Made by a program: the position numbers and the translations under genes. DNA of 64,000 bases from positions 520,753,512 to 520,817,511 of the forward strand of contig NC_057795.1 of assembly GCF_018294505.1 (NCBI RefSeq). The letters run 5' to 3'. The DNA is from Triticum aestivum (taxonomy: Eukaryota > Streptophyta > Magnoliopsida > Poales > Poaceae). Positions 1 to 9,732 of the stretch are shown here, piece after piece (the stretch's first letter is position 1; each line of letters begins with the position of its first letter). Under the pieces are notes generated by a model. That model was not told where the DNA came from, made no database searches, and saw only the letters and a program-made list of their open reading frames with translations.

Positions 1-1368
1 AGATAATTTGTAACGAGCAAGTAACGATAGTAGTAACAAAAGTGCAGCGAGGTAGCCCAATCCTTTTGAGGCAGAGGACAGGCCAAAACGGTCTCTTATC
101 ATAAAAAAAAAGTGTTCTTGAGAGTACACGGGATTTTCATCTAGTCACTTTCATCATGTTGGCTTAATTTGTGCTCGCTACTTTGATAAGTTGATATGTG
201 GGTGGACCGGTGCTTAGGTGATGTTCTTACTTGAACAAACCTCCTACTTATGATTAACCCTCCCGCAAGCATCCGCAACTACGAGAAAAGTATTAAGAAT
301 AAATTCTAACCATAGCATTAAACATTTGGATCCAATCGGTCCCTTACGGAATAGCGCGTAAACTAGGGTTTAAGCTTCTGTCACTCTCGCAACCCATCAT
401 CTAATAACTACTTCACAATGCATTCCCTTAGCCCCAAATATGGTGAAGTGTCATGTAGTCAACATTCACATGACACCACTAAGGGAATCACAACATACAT
501 ATCATCAAAATATCAAACGCATATCAAGTTCACATGATTATTTGCAACATGATTTCTCCCGTGACCTCAAGAACAAAAGTAACTACTCACAAATGATAAT
601 CATGCTCAAGATCAGAGGGGTATTAAATAGCATAATGGATCTGAACATATAATCTTCCACCAAATAAACCATATAGTAATCAACTACAAGATGTAATCAA
701 CACTACTAGTCACCCACAAGCACCAATCTACAGTTCCGGTACAAAGATTGAACACAAGAGATGAACTAGGGTTTGAGAGGAGTTGGTGTTGTTGAAGATG
801 TTGATGAAGATAGCCCTCCCCAAGATGGGAGAGTTGTTGGTGATGAGGATGACGATGATTTCCCCCTCCGGGAGGGAAGTTCCCCGGTGGAATCGCTCCA
901 TCGGAGGGCAAAAGTGCTCCTGCCCAAGTTCCGCCTCGAGACGGCGGCGCTTCGTCCCGAAAGTCCTCTCCTTATTTTTTCTAGGTCAAAATGACTTCTA
1001 TACCAGAAGAGGGACACCGGAGGTGGGCCTGGGTGAGCACAACCCACCAGGGCGCGCCTGGGCTCCCTAGCGCGCCCAGGTGGGTTGTGCCCACCTGGTG
1101 GGGCCCCTCTGGTACTTATTTGCTCCAATATTCCTAAAATATTCCATAAAAATTCCTCTTAACGTTTCAACTCATTTGGAGTTGCGCAGAATAGGTAGCC
1201 TGACGTAGCTTTTTCAGGTCCAGATTTCCAGCTGCCAGAATTCTCCCCCTTTGTGTATACCTTGCATATTATGAGAGAAAAGGCATTAGAATTACTCCAA
1301 AAAACATTATTATTCAATAAAACAACATAAATAACAGTAGGAAAACGTGATGCAAAATGGACGTATCA
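1..1368 (-). repeat. Athila-type gypsy LTR, truncated by the window edge
   Basis: The stretch aligns by eye with the LTRs of the elements at 15208, 24220, 50731 and 52248. It has the same order of landmarks (the TTGATATGTGGGTGGACCGG block, a MITE-poor middle, a GC-rich palindrome) and the same terminal TGCAAAATGGACGTATCA at 1351-1368. It is more diverged than those copies are from each other. On the minus strand this end reads TGATACGTCC, the 5' end of the LTR. The sequence to the right (TATCGAGG...) is not the polypurine tract seen inside the other copies. So 1368 is an outer border, and the element body lies to the left of the window unless this is a solo LTR. Confidence 0.8.
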
Positions 1369-1780
1369 TATCGAGGTAGAGCTCCATCCTAACTTCAAAC
1401 ATGTACGCTTTGGCCAATCCTCTACAACCAGGGCAACCAAAAAAGGTTCATCTTTTTCTTTATGACAAAAACCCTAAAGTTAAAGCCCTCTTTTTTCTTG
1501 AGGTGAACCTTAACTGTGGTTTCCTCATCCATGACAACATTTAGCTTCTGCAAGAGTTCAGGCCTAGCAAAGCAGGGGATGTGCTGAGCAAAATTAAAGG
1601 AAAAAAAAGAAATTCCAAGGAGAATGCCAAAATTAAAGAACTAAAAAAATGAAATGAAAGAGAGAGGAGTGATCGAGAGGAGGGAGAAATAAGGGGGAGG
1701 GTTTAAGAAGGAGAGGAGGATGAAGTGAAAGAGGGGAGTAAAAAAGTGAAAGGAGAGGAGGAAGAAGGGCGATAGGGGCA
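1369..1780. other. Unassigned AT-rich sequence with a homopurine tract
   Basis: No gene recognised. A minus-strand reading near 1420-1590 gives a lysine-rich stretch without a clear start, stop context or known domain, so it is not called as a gene. From about 1645 to 1778 the plus strand is almost entirely A and G, with only scattered pyrimidines. This may be low-complexity sequence at the edge of the repeat patch that follows. Confidence 0.5.
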
Positions 1781-2262
1781 TCAGATGTGAGAGCAGGTAA
1801 ATTGTTGAGCGAAGCCCGTAGTGGTGTGCCTAGTGGCGATGAACGCCACTAATAAGCCACTTACTTGTGGCATGCCAGCGCGCGACTTGTAAATGAGACT
1901 TGCATATGTTACTAGTGCGTGTGACATTCTGTATGGCGCCACTAGTATCAAGCTTACTAATGGCGTGCGGGCAAATGTGCACACCACTAATAAGTGGGGT
2001 CCAAAACTGGGTCTGCACCAATTACTACTAGTGTGCGCACCAGAACCCAACATCACTAGTATTTGCGGTACAAGTTGCGTGCCCACGACATCCACGCCAC
2101 TACTAGTGTGGTGTGCCAGTATTGGGTCCCACTTACTAGTGGCGTGCCTTCTGGCCATCATGCCATTAGTAAAGAGTTATTAGTGTCGTGGGCTTATTTG
2201 GGCACACCACTAACGTTGCTCTTTTGGGGGAGCCACTAGCAAGGGCTCTTGTATAAGGGTAT
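1780..2262. repeat. CACTA-like subterminal repeat patch
   Basis: A short motif around ACTAGTGGCGTGC / GCCACTAGTA recurs many times in both orientations, for example near 1795, 1835, 1900, 1940, 1985, 2030, 2090, 2130, 2190 and 2230. Such clusters of short mixed-orientation repeats are typical of the subterminal regions of Triticeae CACTA elements. No 5' CACTA terminus with a matching partner or 3-bp duplication was found, so it is probably a remnant. The short open frames across it are by-products of the repeats. Confidence 0.45.
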
Positions 2263-3027
2263 CTGCACTTGTGTCTTGCTAGGGCCACTTTTCTTGGCTG
2301 GCTTGAGTTCTAAAGTGTTAAGCATATCAGTTGCGCGAAGTCAAACCATTGTTTTGTGATGACAAATGTTTTGATACGAGAATGCATGACAGTCTCATGC
2401 AATGTACAATAATATTTTGGAAGTTCATGGCAGACTCGGCTTCAGCTTCGAGAGAATCAGCTATGTATTCACTATGCTGGTAAAGCTATTTGACACAATC
2501 AGCTTTGGCACTGAAGTACACTAGGATGTGCTTCAACCCAAAGCGCCAAAAATAGCCTGAATCACATTTTAGTTGATTTTTTAAAACTGGTTTGAAATAG
2601 CTGTTTGTTTCATATTCAACTTTTTCAAAGTTGAATCTGGTCCATAAAGTTGAAACAAACACCGTCTAAGTGTTGTTGTTGCAGCTTATCATCAGTTCAA
2701 TGAAGCTTGTGTTTGGGGAGGGGAGGGAAGATGGGGGGGGGCGATGCGTACATTTCATGTCACAATTTTACAACATTTGTATACTTTGCACTTTTTTTTT
2801 AATTTGGTTCTGTCACATGGTCTAATTGTTTTGATAGTTTTTTTTTCTCTTCTTGTTTTCTATTTGCAAGGCATTGAGTAATGTACCATAGTATGAGACT
2901 ATTTATATATTCAAAGCAGAGATATGATTACTAATTATGTACTCTGCAAATTGACTGTTCCGGAAAACAAAAAAGGTCATTCTCATCATCTCTTCATATG
3001 TGACTTCCCATGGTGAGCGAAAACTAG
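2263..3027. other. Unassigned intergenic sequence
   Basis: No gene or complete element seen. A small inverted repeat sits at about 2605-2665 (TGTTTGTTTCA against TGAAACAAACA, with an inner hairpin), possibly the end of a tiny MITE. G and T homopolymer runs occur at 2700-2860. Confidence 0.4.
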
Positions 3028-3030
3028 TTA

Positions 3031-4371
3031 GAGCAACTCTAGCAGACCCCGCATCCCGCCGGCCCACAAAACGCGTTTGCAGTTTGGGGGAAACCGCTTT
3101 TGCGGGCTGGCTCGGATCGGCGCAGATGCAGACCCCCCAAAAGGACCCGTATAAAAGGATATTCGCGGAATATACTTTTTTACGGGGCGGCTTTTGCGGG
3201 GTCTGTTCGGACAGCGCCCCGTCGACACGGAAACGGAAAATGCTCAACTCTCGCATTTGACATAAGTTCTCACAAATAAATTCAAATTCAAACAACATAA
3301 CACAGTTTTACGCGCAAATAAAAGCCAAGTTCAGTACGAGAAATGCAAAAGAGGGCCTTGCAAAAGTTACGGCCATGTCCTCACAACCATGATCATCCAC
3401 GCCGCCCTCCGTTTCATTGTACTCGAATGCGAACGCGGCTTGATCAATGTCAACGGCATTGGTGTCCAACAAGTTCACGAACTCGGCAGTTCCATTGTTT
3501 GAACCACCGCTATATTGAACGATAACAAGTCACAAGCTAGCAACAAATGGCGAAAACGAAAGGAAAGCACCATGACCGAAGACCCATGCCTTCCGGCCAT
3601 TTCGTCGAACACCTCGCTTGCGGGGGGAGCAGCACCGTTGGACGGCATCAGCGGGGCACTTATTTTCGGGATGGAGTTCGAGGACGAAGGAGGTGCCTTG
3701 TTTGTAGCCGGATTCCTCTTCATCTTGCCGGCTGCTGCCTTGGTCACCTTCTCCGCCGCCGGCCGAGATCACGCAGCAGCGTTGGCGCCGGGAGCGCGAA
3801 CCTTGGCGGCGGGGGCTGCTGGATTCCCGCCCTACACGACCACATTACCCTGCCGCTTGCGGGCAGGCGTGGCGCTAGCTTAAGCGACGGCGGGGCCAAC
3901 ATGGCCGGCGACGAGATCCTCCCGAAGGGAAAGGGCATGCGCGACCTCGACGGTGATGGGGGCAGTTGGGAGTCGTCCATGGCGGCGAGGGACGGCCGCG
4001 GAGGATGCACCGGAGCGTGCGGCGGCGGGACAATGGTGGCAGAGGGTGGGGGGAGCGGGAAAGGGCGCGTGGAAATGTTCCTCCCGCCAAATCTCGCTGC
4101 GGATGGGGGCTGCGCTTGGGTCGGCCTCCCAGCTCGTGAAACTAGAGGTTGGGGGAGAAGTTTTGCCGCACCCGCAAAAATATTTGCGGGCCGCGGCGGG
4201 ATGCGAGGTCTGATCGGGCAGATTTTCCCGCCCCGACCCGCACTTTGACGCTTATTTTGCGAGCGGGGGATGGGATGCGGGGTCTGATCGGGCAGGTTTT
4301 TCCGCCCCGACACGCACTTTGGTGGTTATTTTGCGGGCGGGGGCGGGATGTGGGGTCTGCTAGAGTTGCTC
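3031..4371. mobile_element. PIF/Harbinger-type non-autonomous DNA transposon
   Basis: The terminal inverted repeats match well: GAGCAACTCTAGCAGACCCC at 3031 and its reverse complement ending at 4371. Both sides are flanked by TTA (3028-3030 and 4372-4374), the 3-bp duplication of PIF/Harbinger elements. The interior is GC-rich. Near the right end a block of about 72 bp is repeated three times (starting near 4198, 4272 and 4345), each copy carrying GGTCTG followed by a CCCGCCCCGAC segment or the terminus. No transposase is seen. The minus strand carries a fragment resembling the family's ORF1 (see 3330-3747). It is inserted about 300 bp downstream of the F-box gene. Confidence 0.75.
3330..3747 (-). 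pseudogene. Fragment of a Harbinger ORF1-like (Myb-like) protein
   Basis: Minus-strand reading from 3747 gives a lysine/serine/proline-rich segment (KAAAGKMKRNP, then SSSNSIPKIS, PSNGAAPPASEVFDEM). After a frame change or a short intron-like gap, another frame gives FVNLLDTNAVDID and AFAFEYNETEGG. From memory, this order of features resembles the C-terminal part of proteins encoded beside PIF/Harbinger transposases in Triticeae, often annotated as Myb-like or GST T3-like. There is no complete frame, so it is called a pseudogene. The upstream proline/arginine-rich minus frame (3744-4313) may be the degraded N-terminal part or only GC bias. Confidence 0.5.
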
Positions 4372-4679
4372 TTATGAATGGGAATTGCTGATGAACGCAA
4401 TGTCACCTTTGCATATCGTAGTGGTGTGCCGGGATGGCACGTCCAGGAATGCTGTGCCGGGCCGGGCCATGAACAATGGACATTTTATTCGTAGCAACAG
4501 AGTGAATGATTTCATAATCCAAAATTTGCAAATTAAACCACATCTCACTTGTAACCCGAAACACGTCTGACAAATATTGCAAATAATATCTGAGCATCGT
4601 ACCATCCGTGCTGACTGGATACCTGGTCGAAAATTAACAACTCTTATTTCCTGCGACAAAGCACAGAGTTTTGTTTGGA

Positions 4680-5768
4680 TCAGCGCGGACTTGGCATGAT
4701 CCAAGAAGGCCACTGCCAGAATCTGCCACACATGCACTTCAACAGGTTCCCGTATGAGAGATCCTGGGTGGAAAGGTCGTCGAGGTCGAGCACCGAGACG
4801 GTGTACCTCCCATAAACGTCCAGCCCGTAGTCGTCGTTCACCATCTCGTGCGAGCTGGCCACGTACACGCAGTTCCTCCGCACCCCGTTGAGCCCGCTGA
4901 CCTCCACGCAGAAGCCGCGCAGATGGTCCACGAACAGGGCGCGGTTGCCGATGCCGCCGCCGGCGACCTCCGACCATCCGGCCGCCAGGCTCCGGCTGTC
5001 CGCGCGGAAGACCTTGAAGAGGCCCCCCGAGCCGTATGGTGCTCCGGCTGTCCTGACGATGAGGAGCAGCTCGCCGGAGGACACGACGAGCGTGGACTCG
5101 GGTGTGCACCAAGCATGTCTGGGCGACACCAGATCTGGTGGCTCGACTACGGCGGTCACGGCGAAAGTTGCGGCGTCCACGGCCGTGACCCTGCGGGCTC
5201 GCCCGTCCAGAAGGTAAAACGTACCGTCATCGTAGGTGATGCTGCTGACGGCAGCCGTTTGCGAGGATCCGGCGGCGCTCCATGACCCGCCGTCGCCCGG
5301 CAGCTTGCAGAAGAACGCGCCTTTGCCCGGCGAGATCATGACGGCGCCAGGGGACCGATCCCATACCATGTCACGGAGGATCTTCTCATATTCGCCGTGG
5401 AAGGATGGCGGCAGTGCGGGCAGGCTCTCCGACGCGCCGGTGAATGGTTGCAGCAGCGTGGCCGAGAGGTCGTTGGCCACGCCGAGGGTCCAGCCACGAG
5501 GCGAGGCGAAAAGGAAGGAGCGACCGCACGCGGCGGGCATGGGGGTCTCCGTGATGCTGTCGTTGGCGGGTGACCAGAGACGGCGGTCGACGCGGGAGTA
5601 GCTCTGGGAGGGCAGGAGGACCAGGGGGGTGCGGCGGCGTGCGGCGTGCTCCGCCGAGGCCGAGCGCCAAGATGGGCAAACCGAGCGGAAGCGCGCGAGG
5701 TCCACGTGCTCCGTGATCCTGTCGGCGATCCCGGCTACGAGCTCGGCTGGCAGGTCGGACCAGCTCAT
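4680..5768 (-). CDS. F-box protein with DUF295 beta-propeller-like domain
   Basis: An intact, intronless frame of 362 codons from ATG at 5768 to TGA at 4680. Residues about 3-45 form an F-box (WSDLPAEL at the start, then DLARFRSVCPSWRSA), which in plants binds SKP1 and makes the protein the substrate receptor of an SCF ubiquitin ligase. The rest (about 70-335) fits the DUF295/KIB family, with SYSRVDRRLWSP, LLQPFTGASESLP, TYDDGTFYLLDGRARRVTAVD and FVDHLRGFCVEV as recognisable blade-like segments. The target is unknown; the nucleus or cytosol is expected. GC content is high and there are no stops, unlike all neighbouring retroelement frames. It is the only credible host gene here. The ATG is chosen because the F-box begins immediately after it. 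No clear TATA box is seen upstream. Confidence 0.88.
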   Translation of the reverse strand: MSWSDLPAELVAGIADRITEHVDLARFRSVCPSWRSASAEHAARRRTPLVLLPSQSYSRVDRRLWSPANDSITETPMPAACGRSFLFASPRGWTLGVANDLSATLLQPFTGASESLPALPPSFHGEYEKILRDMVWDRSPGAVMISPGKGAFFCKLPGDGGSWSAAGSSQTAAVSSITYDDGTFYLLDGRARRVTAVDAATFAVTAVVEPPDLVSPRHAWCTPESTLVVSSGELLLIVRTAGAPYGSGGLFKVFRADSRSLAAGWSEVAGGGIGNRALFVDHLRGFCVEVSGLNGVRRNCVYVASSHEMVNDDYGLDVYGRYTVSVLDLDDLSTQDLSYGNLLKCMCGRFWQWPSWIMPSPR

Positions 5769-6138
5769 GTCGTTGGCGTCTGCGTGTTCTTGGATTGATG
5801 AAGGGAGGATTGGAGGGGAAATACTCCTAGTTAGGATCTCATGTACTTGGGGGTAATAATCACTATGGACTCTATGTCTATCTGTTCCAGTTTAAACCTC
5901 CCTATTTTACTTCTACAGCTGTATCCTAGCGATTGGCCTCATCTTCTTGTAAACCACGGTACTCAATACTACATATAAACAAACTCATGCGGCTTCCTAA
6001 TGGGCGAGATCGAAAGTTTTTATCAAGAACAAGCAACACATTGCCTGTCATTTTCATCATTAAGAAGGAAGGGAGTCAAGCAATTGGTGATGAATAAGAA
6101 TATGCTCTTGTTACACCAAATGAAATGGACACGGAATG
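5769..6138. other. Upstream region of the F-box gene
   Basis: Likely holds the promoter and 5' UTR of the minus-strand F-box gene. No TATA box in a convincing position, no conserved element and no other gene are seen. Short open frames here have no coding character. Confidence 0.4.
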
Positions 6139-6706
6139 CATCTGGTGTACTGGATGTCATAAAATATTTTTTAAAATCTGAAAAAAAATCTAGCATGTTA
6201 ACGCAACATCAATGTATGATGCCACAAAATTTCGTATAAAAAATTATAATATTTTTTGAGATACAAAAATGACAAATTTGACATCAGTGTGATTATGGGC
6301 CAAATCTAACGATAATACTAGACCTACGAACGGTTTTACGAAGCCTTACGTAACCTTCTAAAAACTAAATCTTCTTCCCCCTGATTTTAAATGAGGTGGG
6401 GCCCTTCATCCCCCCGCTTCCAATCCTAAACATCCACATCAGCACGTACGTAAAATCCCTACGTAGCCTTTCGTAGGTCTAGCATTACTCCAAATCTAAA
6501 GCCCAAGTTATGTTATGTACTATTCAGTGTTGAATTTATCATTTTTGTTTTTTGAGTTATGTTTAGGATTTTGACTTGAAATTTTGTGACAACCTACATT
6601 GATGTTGTGTGAGTCTGCTAAATTTTTTTCATAATTTTTTGAACATTTTAAAAGCACAATATGAGTTCGGTGCACCGGTAGCACCATAAGCTCCGGTGCA
6701 CCAGAT
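6139..6706. mobile_element. Fold-back (MITE-like) element with a nested MITE
   Basis: The two halves are imperfect inverted copies. CATCTGGTGTACTGG at 6139 pairs with the region ending CCGGTGCACCAGAT near 6706, and ACATCAATGTATGATGCCAC near 6208 pairs with the reverse complement near 6580-6600. Similarity runs through ACAAAATTT and CAAAAATGA segments in both arms. The central 180 bp is a separate insertion (6310-6489). It lies upstream of the F-box gene. A transcript through it would fold into a long hairpin. Exact ends and the TSD could not be fixed. Confidence 0.6.
6310..6489. mobile_element. 180 bp MITE with 10-bp flanking repeat (Mutator-like)
   Basis: Terminal inverted repeats: AATACTAGACCTACGAACGG at the left and the reverse complement of CCTTTCGTAGGTCTAGCATT at the right. 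It is flanked by the direct repeat CCAAATCTAA at 6300-6309 and 6490-6499. Mutator-like elements usually make 9-bp duplications, so 9 bp plus one chance match is the likely reading. It sits exactly in the centre of the older fold-back element. No coding capacity. Confidence 0.6.
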
Positions 6707-8164
6707 ATTATCCCATGGACCAGAACCACCTCCGCTTAACCCACTAAGAGCAACTCCAATCGACCAAGTTTCATACCCCGAAATTAGATTTTTTTATTTT
6801 TTTCAGTTTTTTTATTTACTATTCATGTGGGTGCGCGTGAAACCATGTTCGCCTTTGTATTTTTGCATCACATCTTCGTAATTTTCCCAACAGAACCTAG
6901 TTTTCTCTTCTTCAATACTTCTTACATTAAATAGATTGAGTGATACCATTGATATACATGAGTTATTTTGGATTTCATTAGTTTCTTCTTCAAGTTTTGT
7001 ATATATATCTAGAGTTACTTTTCATCTCTACAAGTTCCTAGCCTTGTTTCCCAGAGTGGAGCATGCTTCATCCTACCGGTTAACCAAAACGACAATGAAC
7101 ATAGCTATAAAGCCACACCGTAAAGGTTCCATTATAAAATCATATAAACCATTTCAACTCCAGTACAATTAAATTAAATAATGCCTTGATTGAATGGATA
7201 GTTCAAAGGACCTCGATTTAAGATGGGTTGTCCATCATATGATGTATTGATGATGTTTGGCAGAAACTAGTGGACTTGTGCTTGATGGTTTCATTAGAAA
7301 TTGGTGAGATGACACTCTTTCAATTCAACCATTAGTAAGCTACAAATAAACGCCATAAATGCATGTTGCAAATTAAGTGAAAAACCAAAATGAGTAGGAA
7401 ATCAAGCTACCAACGAAAACAAACAAAATACAACTTAAAACACCAATCAAGCTACCAATGTATCAAGGACCCACATGCGTGGTAACATAAACTATAAACT
7501 ACATAAGGTTGACCACATGTGCAATAATATAAATTGAAGAACAGAGAGACACCAATATTATGCCGCATACAAAACAAAACGAAACAAAAACAAAAAGAGT
7601 CAGCAACTCAATTAGTCCACCAACCTCTATATTACCAAAACCATCAATAGGAAAGGGTCTTATGATTTAACGGGCTCACTTTAGTCAATGTTGCTGAAAT
7701 ATATGATTTCTGGTTTACATAAATCTATGCAGCTTAGAGGTGAGAAGAAATGTTGAAATATATTGTCTACAATTCTCTAACAATTATAGTTGTTGGTGAA
7801 CTACCTAGTGCAAGGACAACATTTGTAACACCGAGGCGTGGTACTAGATTATATCAAGGAGATACAAAAGTTTAACAACAAGGAATTGAGTTCCTTTTTC
7901 TCCAAATGCATCAAAGAAAAACCAAAGGATTTATGGTTGTTTACCCTAATTCCTTCCTAGTTCTTATCACGTCAATAAAATGACATAAAGAGTATTGCAC
8001 GATGAAACAGATAGTTGGACAACGCCCACCGACAGAAGTTAACAAACCATACACTTGGATGCCTCCAAAGATGTTCATAAATTTACCAAAGACTTCAAAA
8101 AATCATCAAGGACTCCACTACAAATTTGACGTCTGATTTTTTACCATGGCAAATCGAACGTTTT
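6707..8164. other. AT-rich intergenic sequence, no feature recognised
   Basis: A GAGCAACTCCAATCG segment preceded by TAA at about 6747 looks like one Harbinger-type end, but no partner was found. The rest is AT-rich without long frames of coding character, tandem repeats or LTR ends. It is the genomic target into which the Maximus-type element inserted; the five bases before 8165 are GTTTT. Confidence 0.45.
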
Positions 8165-9665
8165 TGTAAGTGCATCTAGTGCCCCTTAGTGATTTTAGTG
8201 TATTGAAGACTTGTAGGTTAAGGGACTAATGTGTTTGTGAGTGTACACAGGCTCTATAAGTTGATGAGGAGTTTGATATCTATGATGAAAGTCGACCCCT
8301 AAAAATGTATGTCTTCAGCTAAAGACTTTGGTTCTCTTGAAGATTTTAAAAGTGAAGAAATTGGTGTGACCTTGAAGACTTGGATATTCATGTGAGGATT
8401 ATGAAGCGTTAAGACTTTTGTTTTCGTAGTTTCATTTTCTCTGTTTTGAGTCATAGAAACACCGTATTGTTAAAGGGGGTCGAGGTAATACTAAGGAAAG
8501 TGATTTCCAAGTGATGCTCATCTCAAAATCCTACACCTACCCAATCCTTTTGAGTGAAGCCATTGAAAATCTCATATCAGTTCAGTCAATTTCTTCAGTG
8601 ACAGAGACGAAGATCTTCTGGTCTCTGAGAAATTTGTTCTGACTGAGGAGTTAGGAATTCGCCAATGTGGATTGCCTACATAGTGAGGAACATGATAGCC
8701 CCGAGGTATTTGAACCTCAAATATCCGACCGTTGTTGTGCTACGCGCCAGCTGTCCCAAAATATCTACCCACCTAACGGTCATATCATTGAAGGGCATTT
8801 ATGTCTTATAATATCGGGCTACTCCCTAGGCTATAAATAGCCACCCCCTATAACCCCTAGCTGGTTGGCTGCTCCGAGAGAAACTGACACTTGTCATTGA
8901 GCGCATCCCATGCTCTGAGGACTTTGAGCGAAAATCATCAAGTGAGGAAAACCCAAACCCAAACACCTACAAATCCCAAAGTGATTGAGCATCACTGAAG
9001 AGATAGTTCCTGTGTGGAACCGACGCTTGTTACCTTTGAGGATTGTGTATCCTCCAGACGGTTAGGCGTCATGGTCTTAGCATCCAAGAGGAATTGTGGA
9101 TCGCCGAGTGACCAAGTCTGTGAAGGTTTGGAAGTCACCTAAAGACTTGCCGCGAGTGATTGGGCGATGTCTGTGTGACTTTAGCTCAAGGAGAATACGG
9201 TGAGGACTGTGTGTCCGAGACTGTGTGTCCTCAGGTTTAAATACCCAGCCGCTCCAACCAGACGTACAACTGTCACAGTAGTTGGAACTGGTCTACCAAA
9301 TCATTGTCTTCACCAAGCCAACTGGTTCTATTTCCTCAACCCTTTCGTTTCCTCATTCATGTGTTGATGAACCTGATCATTACTGTTTGAAGACTTTGAC
9401 TGGATACTTTCTCTATTTCCTCAATCCTATTTCTTCAGTCACATAGCTTTCAGCCTGCTTATCCTGTTTTCACGCTATCTGTACTCTGTGCTTGTATTTA
9501 TTTCATCATGATGACTATGTTGTTGCTCTGTTATGCTTATACCTGATTACTTATTCCGCTGCTAGTGTGGCATTGCTTAGGAATTTCTTCACCTAGAAAT
9601 TCCTCAGTGACAAATTTGTAAAAATCGCCTATTCACCCCCCTCTAGTCGATATAATGCACTTTCA
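8165..9665 (+). repeat. 5' LTR of the Maximus-type element
   Basis: Runs from TGTAAGTGCATC to ...ATGCACTTTCA (about 1.5 kb, TG...CA ends). A TATA box lies at 8832-8839. The right end is fixed by the primer-binding site that starts three bases later. Confidence 0.8.
8832..8839 (+). promoter_or_regulatory. TATA box of the Maximus-type LTR promoter
   Basis: TATAAATA in the context GGCTATAAATAGCC, in mid-LTR and followed by a C-rich start region. This is the best core-promoter candidate of this LTR. Confidence 0.6.
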
Positions 9666-9667
9666 AT

Positions 9668-9678
9668 TGGTATCAGAG
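9668..9678 (+). other. Primer-binding site (initiator tRNA-Met)
   Basis: TGGTATCAGAG, two bases after the LTR end, complements the 3' end of plant initiator tRNA-Met. This is the usual primer of copia elements. Confidence 0.85.
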
Positions 9679-9732
9679 AAAGGTACTCCCTTGTTCTATG
9701 TGATTTTGGTTTAACCACTTGGAGTTTTAGTT

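Noticed and set aside
3515..4391. Plus-strand frames across the Harbinger-type element
   Set aside because: Glycine/arginine-rich shadows of GC-rich sequence; the recognisable ORF1-like remnant is on the minus strand.
4848..5601. Frames opposite and within the F-box gene
   Set aside because: Shadows of a GC-rich coding sequence; the minus-strand F-box frame is the only one with a domain.
6747..6765. Harbinger-like terminal motif preceded by TAA
   Set aside because: No inverted partner or second duplication copy found before 8164.
6936..7172. 78-codon plus-strand frame in AT-rich intergenic DNA
   Set aside because: No domain, no codon bias, no conserved context.
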